In this document: positions 1-7,780 of the stretch, piece by piece | Layout: every line of letters begins with the position of its first letter | Position numbering within the stretch: position 1 is the stretch's first letter | DNA from: Spirochaeta sp. UBA2779 | GTDB taxonomy: Bacteria; Spirochaetota; Spirochaetia; DSM-2461 | NCBI GenBank assembly: GCA_002352375.1 | Contig: DEIH01000130.1 | Span: 16,246-39,056 of the forward strand | Length of the DNA: 22,811 nt | Direction: 5' to 3' | Made by a program: the position numbers and the translations under genes | Notes under the pieces: generated by a model | The model's database searches: none | Told to the model about the DNA's origin: nothing | Seen by the model: the letters and a program-made list of their open reading frames with translations, nothing else

Positions 1-2
1 GA

Positions 3-1073
3 TCTTTACCGGATCTTAGAGATTCCAATGGGGAAACAGCTCTTCATTATGCTGTACACCAGAGCAATGTTCCTCTGGCTGTAACTCTGATGAACAAAGA
101 TTCCGATCCCTTTTTAGAAAATAATGAGGGTATGACTCCACTCATCAAGGCTTTCGAGCAGGGGCCAGATTTTACGGTTTCCTTTTTAACAGGAAGACTC
201 AATATGGAAGATCGCTGGGGGAATACCGCGCTTTTTCATGCTGTACATTGGGAGTACCCTGTAATAGTTGATGCATTAATCAATGCCGGTACAGATAGCA
301 ATCATCAGAATCAGCAGGGAGGAACAGCTCTGCATGAAGCTGTGCATACCGGCTCCATAGAAATTACCGGGATACTTCTATCAGCTGGTGCAAATCCGAA
401 CATTGGTGATAATCTGGGACATAATCCTGTACACGAGTCAGTCATCTGGGGAGCATTAAACATTCTGAAACTATTGTATGAAAACGGTGCACAACTTGAT
501 TTGATTGATAATACAGGTCAAACAGCCCTTCATATGTCGGCATTCTCGGGAAATGATAAAATAACTTCATGGCTTCTAGATGCCGGTGCTTCCACCAATA
601 TCAGAAATGATATGGGACAGAGTCCTTTGTTTATCGCCGTTGAGTCTGACAGGGTGAATACCGCTAAATTGCTCCTTGACAACGGAGCAAGCCTTCAGAT
701 GCGGGATAATAACGGTAGAACCGCTCTTCATACGGCCATCAGCCGTAGAAACACAGAATCTGCCAGGTTCCTCATTAATTCAGGAAGCGACCTGTTTGCC
801 GTAGACGGAATGGGAATCACCCCAATGGAACTGGCCATAGAAGCCGATGCGGTATTCATGTCGGAACTTATGGACCGGAACCTGATTAATCGTCAGGACA
901 ACAGAGGCAATACAGCTCTGCATCTGGCGGTAATGGCCGATGCTGATAAGGAGATGATTGAAGTTCTCCTTGAGAAAGGTGCCGATAAGCTGGCCCGTAA
1001 TGCTTCTGGTAAAACGCCATTCGATCTTGCCCGGGAAATGGGAGATGAGGCTTTGGAATCCTGGGTTAAGTAA
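3..1073 (+). CDS. Ankyrin-repeat protein, 5' end missing
   Basis: The frame is open from the left edge of the window with no stop before position 90, so the ATG at 90 is internal and the true start lies upstream. About eleven ankyrin repeats of roughly 33 residues can be laid end to end, each with the G-x-T-A-L-H or G-x-T-P-x core, followed by L-L-x-x-G-A. The first visible repeat contains GETALHYAVH and the last GKTPFDLAR. The third-last repeat and the final partial one are more degenerate, as is usual for a capping repeat. Ankyrin repeats bind other proteins and have no catalytic activity of their own; the partner is unknown, and any signal peptide would lie outside the window. The stop overlaps the stop of udk on the other strand by 8 bp. 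Family certain, role unknown. Confidence 0.93.
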   Translation, partial: SLPDLRDSNGETALHYAVHQSNVPLAVTLMNKDSDPFLENNEGMTPLIKAFEQGPDFTVSFLTGRLNMEDRWGNTALFHAVHWEYPVIVDALINAGTDSNHQNQQGGTALHEAVHTGSIEITGILLSAGANPNIGDNLGHNPVHESVIWGALNILKLLYENGAQLDLIDNTGQTALHMSAFSGNDKITSWLLDAGASTNIRNDMGQSPLFIAVESDRVNTAKLLLDNGASLQMRDNNGRTALHTAISRRNTESARFLINSGSDLFAVDGMGITPMELAIEADAVFMSELMDRNLINRQDNRGNTALHLAVMADADKEMIEVLLEKGADKLARNASGKTPFDLAREMGDEALESWVK

Positions 1074-1680
1074 GAATATCGTTCATGAACGATGCAAGAA
1101 CCCTGAGGGCGTTGGCGTTATGCCCGCCTTCAGGGATGATGATATCAGCGAACTCTTTGGTAGGTTCAATAAACATATAATGTCCCGGGCGGACAACTTC
1201 CAGATACTGTTTGATAACGGATTCCATTGTCCGCCCCCGATCTGTGACATCACGCTCCAATCGGCGGATAAAACGGATATCATCCGGTGTATCAACATAA
1301 ATCTTCAGGTCCATCATTTCTCTGATTTCCTGCTCAAAGAACACCATGATACCTTCAACAAGAACAACTCGACTTGGTTCAACCAGAGTTACTTCTTCGG
1401 CCCTGCGATGATGAACGAAATCATACGTAGGCATTTCTATAGCCTTACCATCTTTCAGTTCCGACAGATGCTCAAGCAGTAAGGTTGTGTCAAATGCGTC
1501 AGGATGATCGAAGTTGAAGTCTGTAATATTTCTATTTGAAATATTTTCAGCACTTTTGTAGTAATTATCCTGGGGTATGAAAACAAAATCTTTAACCCTT
1601 TCGGCAATTCTCCTGATTATCGTTGTTTTACCAGATCCCGAACCACCTGAAATACCGATAAGACGGACATCATTACTCAT
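1066..1680 (-). CDS. udk: Uridine kinase
   Basis: A protein of 204 residues, the usual length for bacterial uridine kinase, which phosphorylates uridine (and usually cytidine) with ATP or GTP in pyrimidine salvage in the cytoplasm. The P-loop GGSGSGKTT lies at residues 12-20. It is followed by the family's QDNYY segment (nucleoside-binding region), the FDHPDAFD motif, and YDFVHHRR near residue 85. The RRLERDVTDRGR stretch forms the lid region. The ATG at 1680 overlaps the TGA of the upstream gene as ATGA, which points to translational coupling; no good Shine-Dalgarno sequence is visible. It is the last gene of the minus-strand run that begins at 5699, and its 3' end overlaps the ankyrin gene by 8 bp. 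The phosphoribulokinase branch is the only close alternative, and the length and motifs favour udk. Confidence 0.93.
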   Translation of the reverse strand: MSNDVRLIGISGGSGSGKTTIIRRIAERVKDFVFIPQDNYYKSAENISNRNITDFNFDHPDAFDTTLLLEHLSELKDGKAIEMPTYDFVHHRRAEEVTLVEPSRVVLVEGIMVFFEQEIREMMDLKIYVDTPDDIRFIRRLERDVTDRGRTMESVIKQYLEVVRPGHYMFIEPTKEFADIIIPEGGHNANALRVLASFMNDILT

Positions 1681-2483
1681 GTGCTGGCCCCCAGAGTTAA
1701 TTCTTCAAGCTGTCTATCTACATTTTCCAACTTTTCCTGAAGATTTGTAATGTTTTTTTCCAGCCTGCGCTTCTGAGCTTCAAGCCGGCCCATGGAGGGC
1801 TCAGGTTCGGTACGGGATTCTTTAATATGCTGACGAACCTGAGGGGGTGTTTTTCCTTCTTTAAATGATTCCACAGCCTCACTTCGTTCCTTAGGATCTT
1901 TTATGGATGCAACAACTTTCATATTCTCAAAACCCAGGGACTCATCTACATCCAGTGCATAAACCTTCATCATGCTTCTTGCAGATCCACGTGTCATCCC
2001 CAGAATCCTTTCTGCAAAATCTTCAAATACAGCATGTTTTTCTCTGCATAGATCCAAAGCCTCAATCAGAAGTTTTCCGAATTCTTTCATTAAATGCCCG
2101 TTCTTTTCCAGATATTCAGACTTGATTCTCTTTGTCAGTAATTGAAAATCCTCATCATTATCAAACAGATTCATATAAATACCCTTACCTTCCGCATCTG
2201 AGAGTAAGCTGTGAAAAAGATCCCAGAATCTATTGGTATGAGCTCTGCGGGTAACTTCATCGGGGTAACGGCTGAAATGCACATGATGGGCGTATTCGTG
2301 TATCGCTGTGTAGAGAAGAGTATTATCATCTGGGAAATTTTTATTATGAATTAAGATTTCACAACTTTCGGGTTTGTACAGGCCATCCACACGCTTACTT
2401 TCTTTTCCTGTGAATGTAACAGAGAATTCAGGTACGTCACTTTCCAGTTTTAACAAGATGTCTTTTACTTCTGCCTGATTCAT
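1677..2483 (-). CDS. Zincin-like protein with ParB-like HTH and C-terminal coiled coil
   Basis: I do not recognise a named gene. The N-terminal part holds HEYAHH at residues 62-67, an HExxH zinc-protease motif, and a further His at 82 in HTNRFW. That layout resembles the third zinc ligand in SprT/YgjP-type proteins (inference). Residues 135-222 look like the DNA-binding part of ParB/Spo0J proteins: an HTH-like GMTRGSARSMMKVYAL at 162-177, then SIKDPKERSEAVESFKEGK at 193-211, resembling the 'dpeeR..a..i.eG' helices of ParB. Residues 231-263 are a charged heptad-like coiled coil. The start chosen is the ATG at 2483, preceded by GAGG at good spacing. A TTG at 2546 would add 21 residues but has no ribosome site. 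The stop overlaps the udk start (ATGA). The substrate is unknown. Confidence 0.8.
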   Translation of the reverse strand: MNQAEVKDILLKLESDVPEFSVTFTGKESKRVDGLYKPESCEILIHNKNFPDDNTLLYTAIHEYAHHVHFSRYPDEVTRRAHTNRFWDLFHSLLSDAEGKGIYMNLFDNDEDFQLLTKRIKSEYLEKNGHLMKEFGKLLIEALDLCREKHAVFEDFAERILGMTRGSARSMMKVYALDVDESLGFENMKVVASIKDPKERSEAVESFKEGKTPPQVRQHIKESRTEPEPSMGRLEAQKRRLEKNITNLQEKLENVDRQLEELTLGAST

Positions 2484-2518
2484 AGATGCCTCATATTGAT
2501 GATAAAAATGTTTATGAC

Positions 2519-2546
2519 AGATTACTTCCGGAGGAGATACTGTCAA
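2519..2546 (-). promoter_or_regulatory. Possible internal promoter before the zincin-like gene
   Basis: On the minus strand a perfect TTGACA (2546-2541) is followed by a 16-bp spacer and TAATCT (2524-2519). It lies in the 77-base gap between the dacA stop and the ATG at 2483, which is the only real break in this gene run. The -10 box is poor, so this is a weak call. It would let the zincin-like gene and udk be transcribed separately from the upstream genes. Confidence 0.3.
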
Positions 2547-2560
2547 GGGAAATTAAGAAA

Positions 2561-3739
2561 TTAAAAGATATCTTTCAATCGCCAATGCCTGGAAACTGGT
2601 AAGGACACCACCAGGGGCTGCTCCATAAGCAGATCAGAGCCTTTGTACCACTTGATGACTCCAGCTGTATCACCAGATTCCAATGGAGCTGTAAGCTCTT
2701 CAGGCGTATCAATCATAACAGTCAAAGCTCGTGTGTCAGAACTTTTCAGAGTAACAGCTTCGATACTGTCCCATTTCTCTTTGGGAATCTGAAGAGAAAC
2801 AGATTGGAGACTGCCGTGGCGTACAGAGATGAAGACAGGCGGTACATGGGCTGGTTTCCAGCTGTAGTAATTGTCAAAGGCCCATTCAAGCAAGGCTCCG
2901 GCTTCATCGGCCCTCAAGTTTAAAGACTCATAATAACTTGAAGTTTTAATACCCATAACAAGAGATACAAACCGTGTGTTACCCCGTTTTGCTGTTGCAA
3001 TAAAATGGAAACCGGCTGTAGGGATTGTACCGGTTTTCAGTCCGTCCACACCTGTGATTCGTCCAATAAGAAGGTTTGTATTTCTTTTTTGTGCTTTATT
3101 TCTGATGTTATCAGCATTCTGGTAAACCATCCAAGGCAGCCTGTGAAGACGATTAAGTACACCTGGATGACTCCTGATATAGGAAAGTGTAAGAATCAGC
3201 TGATCCCTAGCTGTTGTAGTTGAGAGGGACGACCAACCGTCAGGATCGGTATAAAGAGTCTCTCTCATACCAATTTCAACGGCGGTTTTATTCATCCTCA
3301 GTATAAAATCAGCTGCATCATTATTGGACAATAAGGCTAAAGCCCAGGCGGCATCATTTGCCGATACCATTGCCGCAGCCCTTTGCAATGTAAGAAGTGT
3401 AGACTCATCGCCGGGACTTAAGCCCAGTATTGAGGATCCCTGACGCATCGATTCCGCCCACCCTCCTGAAGGGACGCTGTACAGCTTGCTATAAGAGAGC
3501 CTGCCGGAGCCAACATCCATCAGTGAAAGATTTAATGTCATAATCTTTGCAAGAGAGGCAGGAGGAATAGAGATATCCGCTCCATGTTCCAGGAGGATAT
3601 CTCCATTGTCCGCATTGGCAACAATGTATATCGGTGCAGAAATCTCAATGGAATAAGCGAAGGTAAGGTTCAGAAAAAAAAGGGAGAATAATACTGACAA
3701 TTGTTTTCTGAATGTGTGAGAAGTCAGGATTTCCAGCAC
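2561..3739 (-). CDS. dacA: D-alanyl-D-alanine carboxypeptidase (PBP5-type, peptidase S11)
   Basis: A penicillin-binding protein of 392 residues that trims the terminal D-Ala from peptidoglycan stem peptides in the periplasm. All three active-site motifs are present in order: S62-L-A-K65, S126-A-N128 and K235-T-G237. The N-terminus has a basic pair (RK, 11-12) and a hydrophobic stretch to about residue 28 ending in FAYS, a signal peptide. A C-terminal beta-rich region follows residue 290, as in PBP5, but I see no clear amphipathic membrane anchor at the end. The start is GTG at 3739, inside the 3' end of apeB (16-bp overlap), with only a weak GTGGA ribosome site, so expression is probably coupled. 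The symbol dacA is given by family; dacC/dacD-type paralogues cannot be separated from sequence alone. Confidence 0.9.
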   Translation of the reverse strand: MLEILTSHTFRKQLSVLFSLFFLNLTFAYSIEISAPIYIVANADNGDILLEHGADISIPPASLAKIMTLNLSLMDVGSGRLSYSKLYSVPSGGWAESMRQGSSILGLSPGDESTLLTLQRAAAMVSANDAAWALALLSNNDAADFILRMNKTAVEIGMRETLYTDPDGWSSLSTTTARDQLILTLSYIRSHPGVLNRLHRLPWMVYQNADNIRNKAQKRNTNLLIGRITGVDGLKTGTIPTAGFHFIATAKRGNTRFVSLVMGIKTSSYYESLNLRADEAGALLEWAFDNYYSWKPAHVPPVFISVRHGSLQSVSLQIPKEKWDSIEAVTLKSSDTRALTVMIDTPEELTAPLESGDTAGVIKWYKGSDLLMEQPLVVSLPVSRHWRLKDIF

Positions 3740-4995
3740 TCCACGAGAAGTTTAATCATACTGTTATGGTCGGAAATTGAGGCTGTTTCTCTGGAACTGT
3801 GCATGGCCCACAGGGGATTGCCGATATCGACAGCTGAAATTGAAAGCCCCGCAGAGCTTATAGGGCCTACAGTGAAACCGCAGGGCAAATCCGAGCGGAA
3901 TATCAGTTTCTGCATCTGAACTCCCGCCCTCTCAGCTGCTTCAAGAACTCGGGACTCTGAATACACATCTGTAGCATAGTGCTTCTGGCCATGGCTCTTC
4001 AGCACCGGACCACTACCCATCAGAGGAGAATAGGAGGGGTCGTGACGATCGGAGAAATTGGGGTGCACAGCATGAGCCATGTCGGCACTGACGAGAAAAG
4101 AGTTTCGTCTGGCCCTGAACAGCTCCTCACGGCCGCCGCCGAAAGACAGTACAATTCTTTCAATAATCTCACCGGGAAATAATGAAGCTGCACCGGCAGT
4201 TGTTCGGCTGCCAACCTCTTCTGCATCAAACCAGAGGGCTATTAAACCGGCATCACCGATATTCTCCGGTTCAGGTAAACTTGCAAGTACGGCATGAGAC
4301 ATTGCCAGGTTGTCCAATCTACCGGACACGATTAACTGGCTTCCCTCACTCCCGGTAAAAGACGCAGGAGCAACAGGCACAAGGTACAATTCTGAAGCAA
4401 GATAGTCATCGGGGGATATTTTAAGATCGGTAAAGATTCTGGATAACAGGGGGTTTGTTCCGGTGTTATCCTCTATACCCGGCATCAGAGCAGTCATATG
4501 GGTTTGAGCATTCAATTCAACACCTTTGTTGACTTCTTTGTTCAGATGGATGGCCAGCGAAGGGATTACAGCCGTCGGTAAACCGCTTCTCCAGGTTTTT
4601 GAAGAATCACGGCAAGTAATCATGCCGGCAATTTCAAGCTCCCGATCCATCCAGCTTTGGAAAACCGGGGTGCCGTAAGGCTCAACTGGTAATTTCCATG
4701 CACCTTTGTCCCAGCTGATTCCTTCAGTCTTCAGTTTCATTACAGGACTGTCCAGGTGGGCTGCAGCAATTCGGAATCCTGAAGCTTCAGGAGCTTTTCC
4801 ACCGGGGATAAAAGCGATTACACCCCGGCCGTCCCTGATAATATAATAGCCCCGGCCGCTTTCCAGTTCCCAATTCTGTGTTTCATCAAGTTTTTTATAG
4901 CCGTTCTTTTCCAACGCAACCGAAATACTTTCAGCCGCGTGAAATGCCGTAGGTGAGGAATCAAGGAAATCTTTTATGCCCGGATATTCAGACAC
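3724..4995 (-). CDS. apeB: M18 family aminopeptidase
   Basis: A zinc aminopeptidase of 423 residues, normal for the M18 (aspartyl aminopeptidase-like) family, which removes N-terminal residues from peptides in the cytoplasm. Metal-binding and catalytic segments are visible: H80-x-D82 in AAAHLDSPVMKLK, the RLDNL motif with D228, DAEEVGSR with E259/E260, SADMAHAVHPN with D305 and H308, and a C-terminal AMHSSRE. The start is GTG at 4995, whose G is shared with the TAG stop of the upstream membrane protein gene (TAGTG). No good Shine-Dalgarno sequence is seen, and the next in-frame Met lies beyond the first zinc motif, so translation is probably coupled. Acidic N-terminal residues are the usual substrate of part of the family, but bacterial members vary; specificity is not readable here. 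Confidence 0.92.
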   Translation of the reverse strand: MSEYPGIKDFLDSSPTAFHAAESISVALEKNGYKKLDETQNWELESGRGYYIIRDGRGVIAFIPGGKAPEASGFRIAAAHLDSPVMKLKTEGISWDKGAWKLPVEPYGTPVFQSWMDRELEIAGMITCRDSSKTWRSGLPTAVIPSLAIHLNKEVNKGVELNAQTHMTALMPGIEDNTGTNPLLSRIFTDLKISPDDYLASELYLVPVAPASFTGSEGSQLIVSGRLDNLAMSHAVLASLPEPENIGDAGLIALWFDAEEVGSRTTAGAASLFPGEIIERIVLSFGGGREELFRARRNSFLVSADMAHAVHPNFSDRHDPSYSPLMGSGPVLKSHGQKHYATDVYSESRVLEAAERAGVQMQKLIFRSDLPCGFTVGPISSAGLSISAVDIGNPLWAMHSSRETASISDHNSMIKLLVECWKS

Positions 4996-5699
4996 TATCT
5001 ACGGCGCCCGAAAATTCTCAGAAGAAACAGAAACATATTGATAAAGTCCAGATAGAGCTTTAACGCACCTATGATGGATAGCCGTATAAAATCATCTTCA
5101 CTTGCATCGGCACTGGCCTGATCGCTCATTTTTTTAATCATCTGAGTATCATAGGCAGTTAGGGCAGTAAAAAGGACAACTCCAGCAGCAGAGTAGAGAA
5201 AATTATACGCTGCTCCACCGATAAAAATACCTACCAGTCCGGCGATAATAAGGCCGATCAGACCCATAAACAGGTAATGGCCCCATCCGGAAAGATCGCG
5301 TTTAGTGGTAACGGCCCATAAACTCATCACAGCAAACATTCCGGCAGATACCGCAAAGGCCTGAAATATAACTGTGTTTGTGTAGGCCAGAAAAATAAAA
5401 GACATGAGAAAACCGTTCAATACGGCATATAAAGCAAATCCGCCCATGGCAGCGGAAACACTCATCTTCATAATATTACGGGAGAGAACCACCACCAGCA
5501 CAAAAGTACCAATGGCCAGAACAAAAAACGGAAGTCTGCCGTTTCCGAACATCAGCTGCCGAACGGTTGGTGAATTTGCCGACCACCATGCAACTACCGC
5601 TGTCAGAGAAAGCCCGACAGTCATCCACATATACACATTCCGGAGAATCGTCCGATATCGAGCCTGAGCCCCAGCCGCCAGAAATCCAGTGTTTTCCAT
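4995..5699 (-). CDS. Bax inhibitor-1/YccA family membrane protein
   Basis: A 234-residue integral membrane protein with about seven hydrophobic helices, a short polar N-terminus (MENTGFLAAGAQARYR), and the family's C-terminal features: a YDTQMIKKM loop, then LKLYLDFINMFLFLLRIFG. This is the BI-1 / UPF0005 family (YccA, YbhL, YetJ). Known members modulate FtsH proteolysis (YccA) or leak calcium in a pH-dependent way (YetJ); which applies here is not evident. The ATG at 5699 has GAGGAG upstream with an 11-base spacer, longer than the six usual in this window, and no alternative start lies between. It is the first gene of the minus-strand run down to udk. I found no convincing promoter in the 5700-5830 stretch for it. 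Confidence 0.9.
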   Translation of the reverse strand: MENTGFLAAGAQARYRTILRNVYMWMTVGLSLTAVVAWWSANSPTVRQLMFGNGRLPFFVLAIGTFVLVVVLSRNIMKMSVSAAMGGFALYAVLNGFLMSFIFLAYTNTVIFQAFAVSAGMFAVMSLWAVTTKRDLSGWGHYLFMGLIGLIIAGLVGIFIGGAAYNFLYSAAGVVLFTALTAYDTQMIKKMSDQASADASEDDFIRLSIIGALKLYLDFINMFLFLLRIFGRRR

Positions 5700-5830
5700 A
5701 ATAAGTAATACTCCTCAACAAGGTGTAATCCGAAGCGAACTAACAACACTTATGCAATCATCAATAAATATACATAATTTCTCTTTCAATGCCATTATTT
5801 CATCAATCTTTCAACATGACAGTTTTGCAA

Positions 5831-5860
5831 TTGACCAACCAAGCCGTTTCTATGTATAAC
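5831..5860 (+). promoter_or_regulatory. Promoter of the ABC importer operon
   Basis: TTGACC at 5831-5836 and TATAAC at 5855-5860 are separated by 18 bp. Transcription would start near 5867, giving a leader of about 20 bases before the start at 5888. The rest of the divergent gap (5700-5830) is AT-rich and shows no clear operator, hairpin or riboswitch-like structure. Confidence 0.55.
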
Positions 5861-5877
5861 AACATCACGTAAAAAAT

Positions 5878-5881
5878 GGAG
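5878..5881 (+). promoter_or_regulatory. Ribosome binding site that decides the importer start
   Basis: GGAG lies six bases before the ATG at 5888 and overlaps the alternative in-frame ATG at 5876. That upstream ATG has no ribosome site of its own, so 5888 is the better start. Confidence 0.65.
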
Positions 5882-5887
5882 AAAAAA

Positions 5888-6877
5888 ATGAAAAAAACCC
5901 TGCTCAGCACAGTTTCGCTTGCCCTTTTAACATTCTCGACTTTTGCCACCGGAATACCGGAAGACAAGCCTCTCACAATCGGAATTACAAAAATTGTCGC
6001 TCATCCCGCTCTTGATGCCCTGGAGAACGGCATTATGGAAGTTGTGCTGGAAACGTATCCCGATGCATTTTTCGACAATCAGAACGCCAACGGCGAAATG
6101 AGCACAGCTTCGTCCATTGCCCAGAAGTTTAAAACAGACAAAGTAGACCTGGCCGTTGGAATAGCAACCCCTACCGCAGTAGCCCTGGCCAACGTAATTA
6201 CAGACGTACCGGTTATCTTCTGCGCTGTTACCGATCCAGTTGATGCCGGTCTGGTCCCCTCCCTTGATAAAAGCGAAGGGAATATCACCGGTATCTCCGA
6301 CATGACCCCTGTAAAAGATCAGATAGCCCTTCTCAAAGAACTTAAAGACATTAAGTCTCTGGGGCATGTATACAGTTCCGGTGAGGCCAATGCTGTCCGC
6401 CTGGCAGAATTAGCGGAAAAAGCCTGTAATGAGTTGGGGATTGAGTTTGTCCCTTCCACCGTGGCCACTTCAGCTGAAGTGAAACAGGCCGCTCAGGCCA
6501 TCGCCGGACGGGTAGATGCTTTTTATGTCAGTACCGATAACACCGTCGTTTCCGCACTGGCCGCTCTGGGAGATGTGGCGGCAAAAGAGGGAATTCCCAT
6601 TCTTTCCGCCGATCCCAGCTCCGCACCGGAAAATGGTGTATTTCTCGCATGGGGTTTTGATTATCACAAAATGGGACAGGCCACAGGCAGACTCGTTGTT
6701 GAAGTTCTTCAAGGTGCCGATCCTGCATCCATCCCAACCCGGTTCATGACTTCTGTTGATGATATCGAACTTTTTGTGAATCTCGACATTGCAAAAAAAC
6801 TTGGAATTACAGTTCCCGCCAACCTTATCGCCAAAGCTAAAACTGTCGTGAAAGACGGCCAGATTGAAACCAACTAA
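5888..6877 (+). CDS. ABC transporter substrate-binding protein, TrpX-like (PF04392 family)
   Basis: A periplasmic binding protein of 329 residues that delivers a small solute to the permease encoded next. The N-terminus MKKTLLSTVSLALLTFSTFATG is a cleavable signal peptide without a lipobox Cys, so the protein should be free in the periplasm. The family pattern runs through the protein: IGITKIVAHPALDALENG, then IAQKFKTDKVDLAVGIATPTA (split across roughly residues 76-96), PVIFCAVTDPVDAGLVPS, GNITGISDMTPV and a Y-S-S-G-E-A-N segment. This is the ABC_sub_bind family, which includes TrpX of the streptococcal tryptophan importer. The gene order (binding protein, permease, ATPase) matches TrpXYZ. 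Tryptophan or another aromatic compound is the best guess, but the substrate is not proven. The permease start follows directly after the stop. Confidence 0.9.
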   Translation: MKKTLLSTVSLALLTFSTFATGIPEDKPLTIGITKIVAHPALDALENGIMEVVLETYPDAFFDNQNANGEMSTASSIAQKFKTDKVDLAVGIATPTAVALANVITDVPVIFCAVTDPVDAGLVPSLDKSEGNITGISDMTPVKDQIALLKELKDIKSLGHVYSSGEANAVRLAELAEKACNELGIEFVPSTVATSAEVKQAAQAIAGRVDAFYVSTDNTVVSALAALGDVAAKEGIPILSADPSSAPENGVFLAWGFDYHKMGQATGRLVVEVLQGADPASIPTRFMTSVDDIELFVNLDIAKKLGITVPANLIAKAKTVVKDGQIETN

Positions 6878-7780
6878 GTGATTGAAGGTATTTTCGTTGA
6901 GGGCCTGATTTACAGCATTATGGCCCTCGGCGTGTTCATGACGTTCCGCATACTGGATTTCCCCGACCTCACCGTAGACGGTTCCTTTCCTCTGGGTGCA
7001 GCTGTAATGGCCACCAGCCTTGTGGGAGGCTTTCCCATCTGGACGGGCATACTCCTGGCTATGCTGGCTGGAGCTGTTGCCGGAACAATTACCGCGGTCA
7101 TTCACAATGAGCTCAAAGTGCCTTCACTTCTCGCCGGCATACTCACCATGACCATGCTCTACTCTATTAACATTCGTGTGCTGGGTAACAAAGCGAATAT
7201 TTCCCTGCTCAAACAGAGTCATATGATAAGTGCGCTGGTTGATGCCACAGAGTCTTTCATGAACGCCGGTATTGCTCAGCTTTTCTTATTTACCTTAATT
7301 GCCGCTCTTGCAGTAATTCTGCTGAATGCTTTTTTTCATACAGACCTCGGACTCACCCTGGGCGCCCTTGGCGGTAATGAAAGAATGGTGGTAGCCCAGG
7401 GATCAAATCCAAAAATTCTCAAAATAATCGGAGTCGGAGTTTCAAACTCTCTGGTTGCTTTATCGGGAGCCTTTGCCGCACAGTACCAGGGATTTGCCGA
7501 TGCTTCTTTAGGTGTGGGAATGGTTGTCAGCGGACTTGCAATGGTAATGATCGGTGAGTTTCTTATCCGCAGCTCTAAAATTCACTGGCTTCTCATCCGG
7601 GTAATTGCCGGAGCCATTGTCTACAAAGCAATTATGTTCGGGGGGCGTTACTACGGATACCGCATCCACCTTACCCCCAACGATTTGAAGCTGGTTACAG
7701 GACTGCTTATAATCCTTTCACTCATCATCACCAAAACAGATCTGCTAAGCCGTTGGAAGAAGAGGCATCAGAATGATTAA
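6878..7780 (+). CDS. ABC transporter permease, TrpY-like
   Basis: A 300-residue inner-membrane protein of the branched-chain amino acid/sugar permease superfamily (BPD_transp_2), with eight to nine hydrophobic segments. The N-terminal motif LDFPDLTVDGSFPLGAA is characteristic of the permeases that go with PF04392 binding proteins. The start is GTG at 6878, the base after the TAA of the binding-protein gene. There is no clear Shine-Dalgarno sequence, so reinitiation by the same ribosomes is likely. This start gives the family's N-terminus (EGLIYSIMALGVFMTFRILDF), while the next Met at residue 15 would cut into it. The end overlaps the ATPase gene by 8 bp. Confidence 0.9.
   Translation: MIEGIFVEGLIYSIMALGVFMTFRILDFPDLTVDGSFPLGAAVMATSLVGGFPIWTGILLAMLAGAVAGTITAVIHNELKVPSLLAGILTMTMLYSINIRVLGNKANISLLKQSHMISALVDATESFMNAGIAQLFLFTLIAALAVILLNAFFHTDLGLTLGALGGNERMVVAQGSNPKILKIIGVGVSNSLVALSGAFAAQYQGFADASLGVGMVVSGLAMVMIGEFLIRSSKIHWLLIRVIAGAIVYKAIMFGGRYYGYRIHLTPNDLKLVTGLLIILSLIITKTDLLSRWKKRHQND

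Noticed and set aside
2484..2546. Longer start (TTG at 2546) for the zincin-like protein
   Set aside because: There is no ribosome site before the TTG, which lies within a TTGACA hexamer. The ATG at 2483 has GAGG at normal spacing.
6470..7105. Long open frame on the minus strand opposite the importer genes
   Set aside because: It lies antisense to two clear genes, has no ribosome site and no recognisable protein features. It is a shadow of biased codon use.
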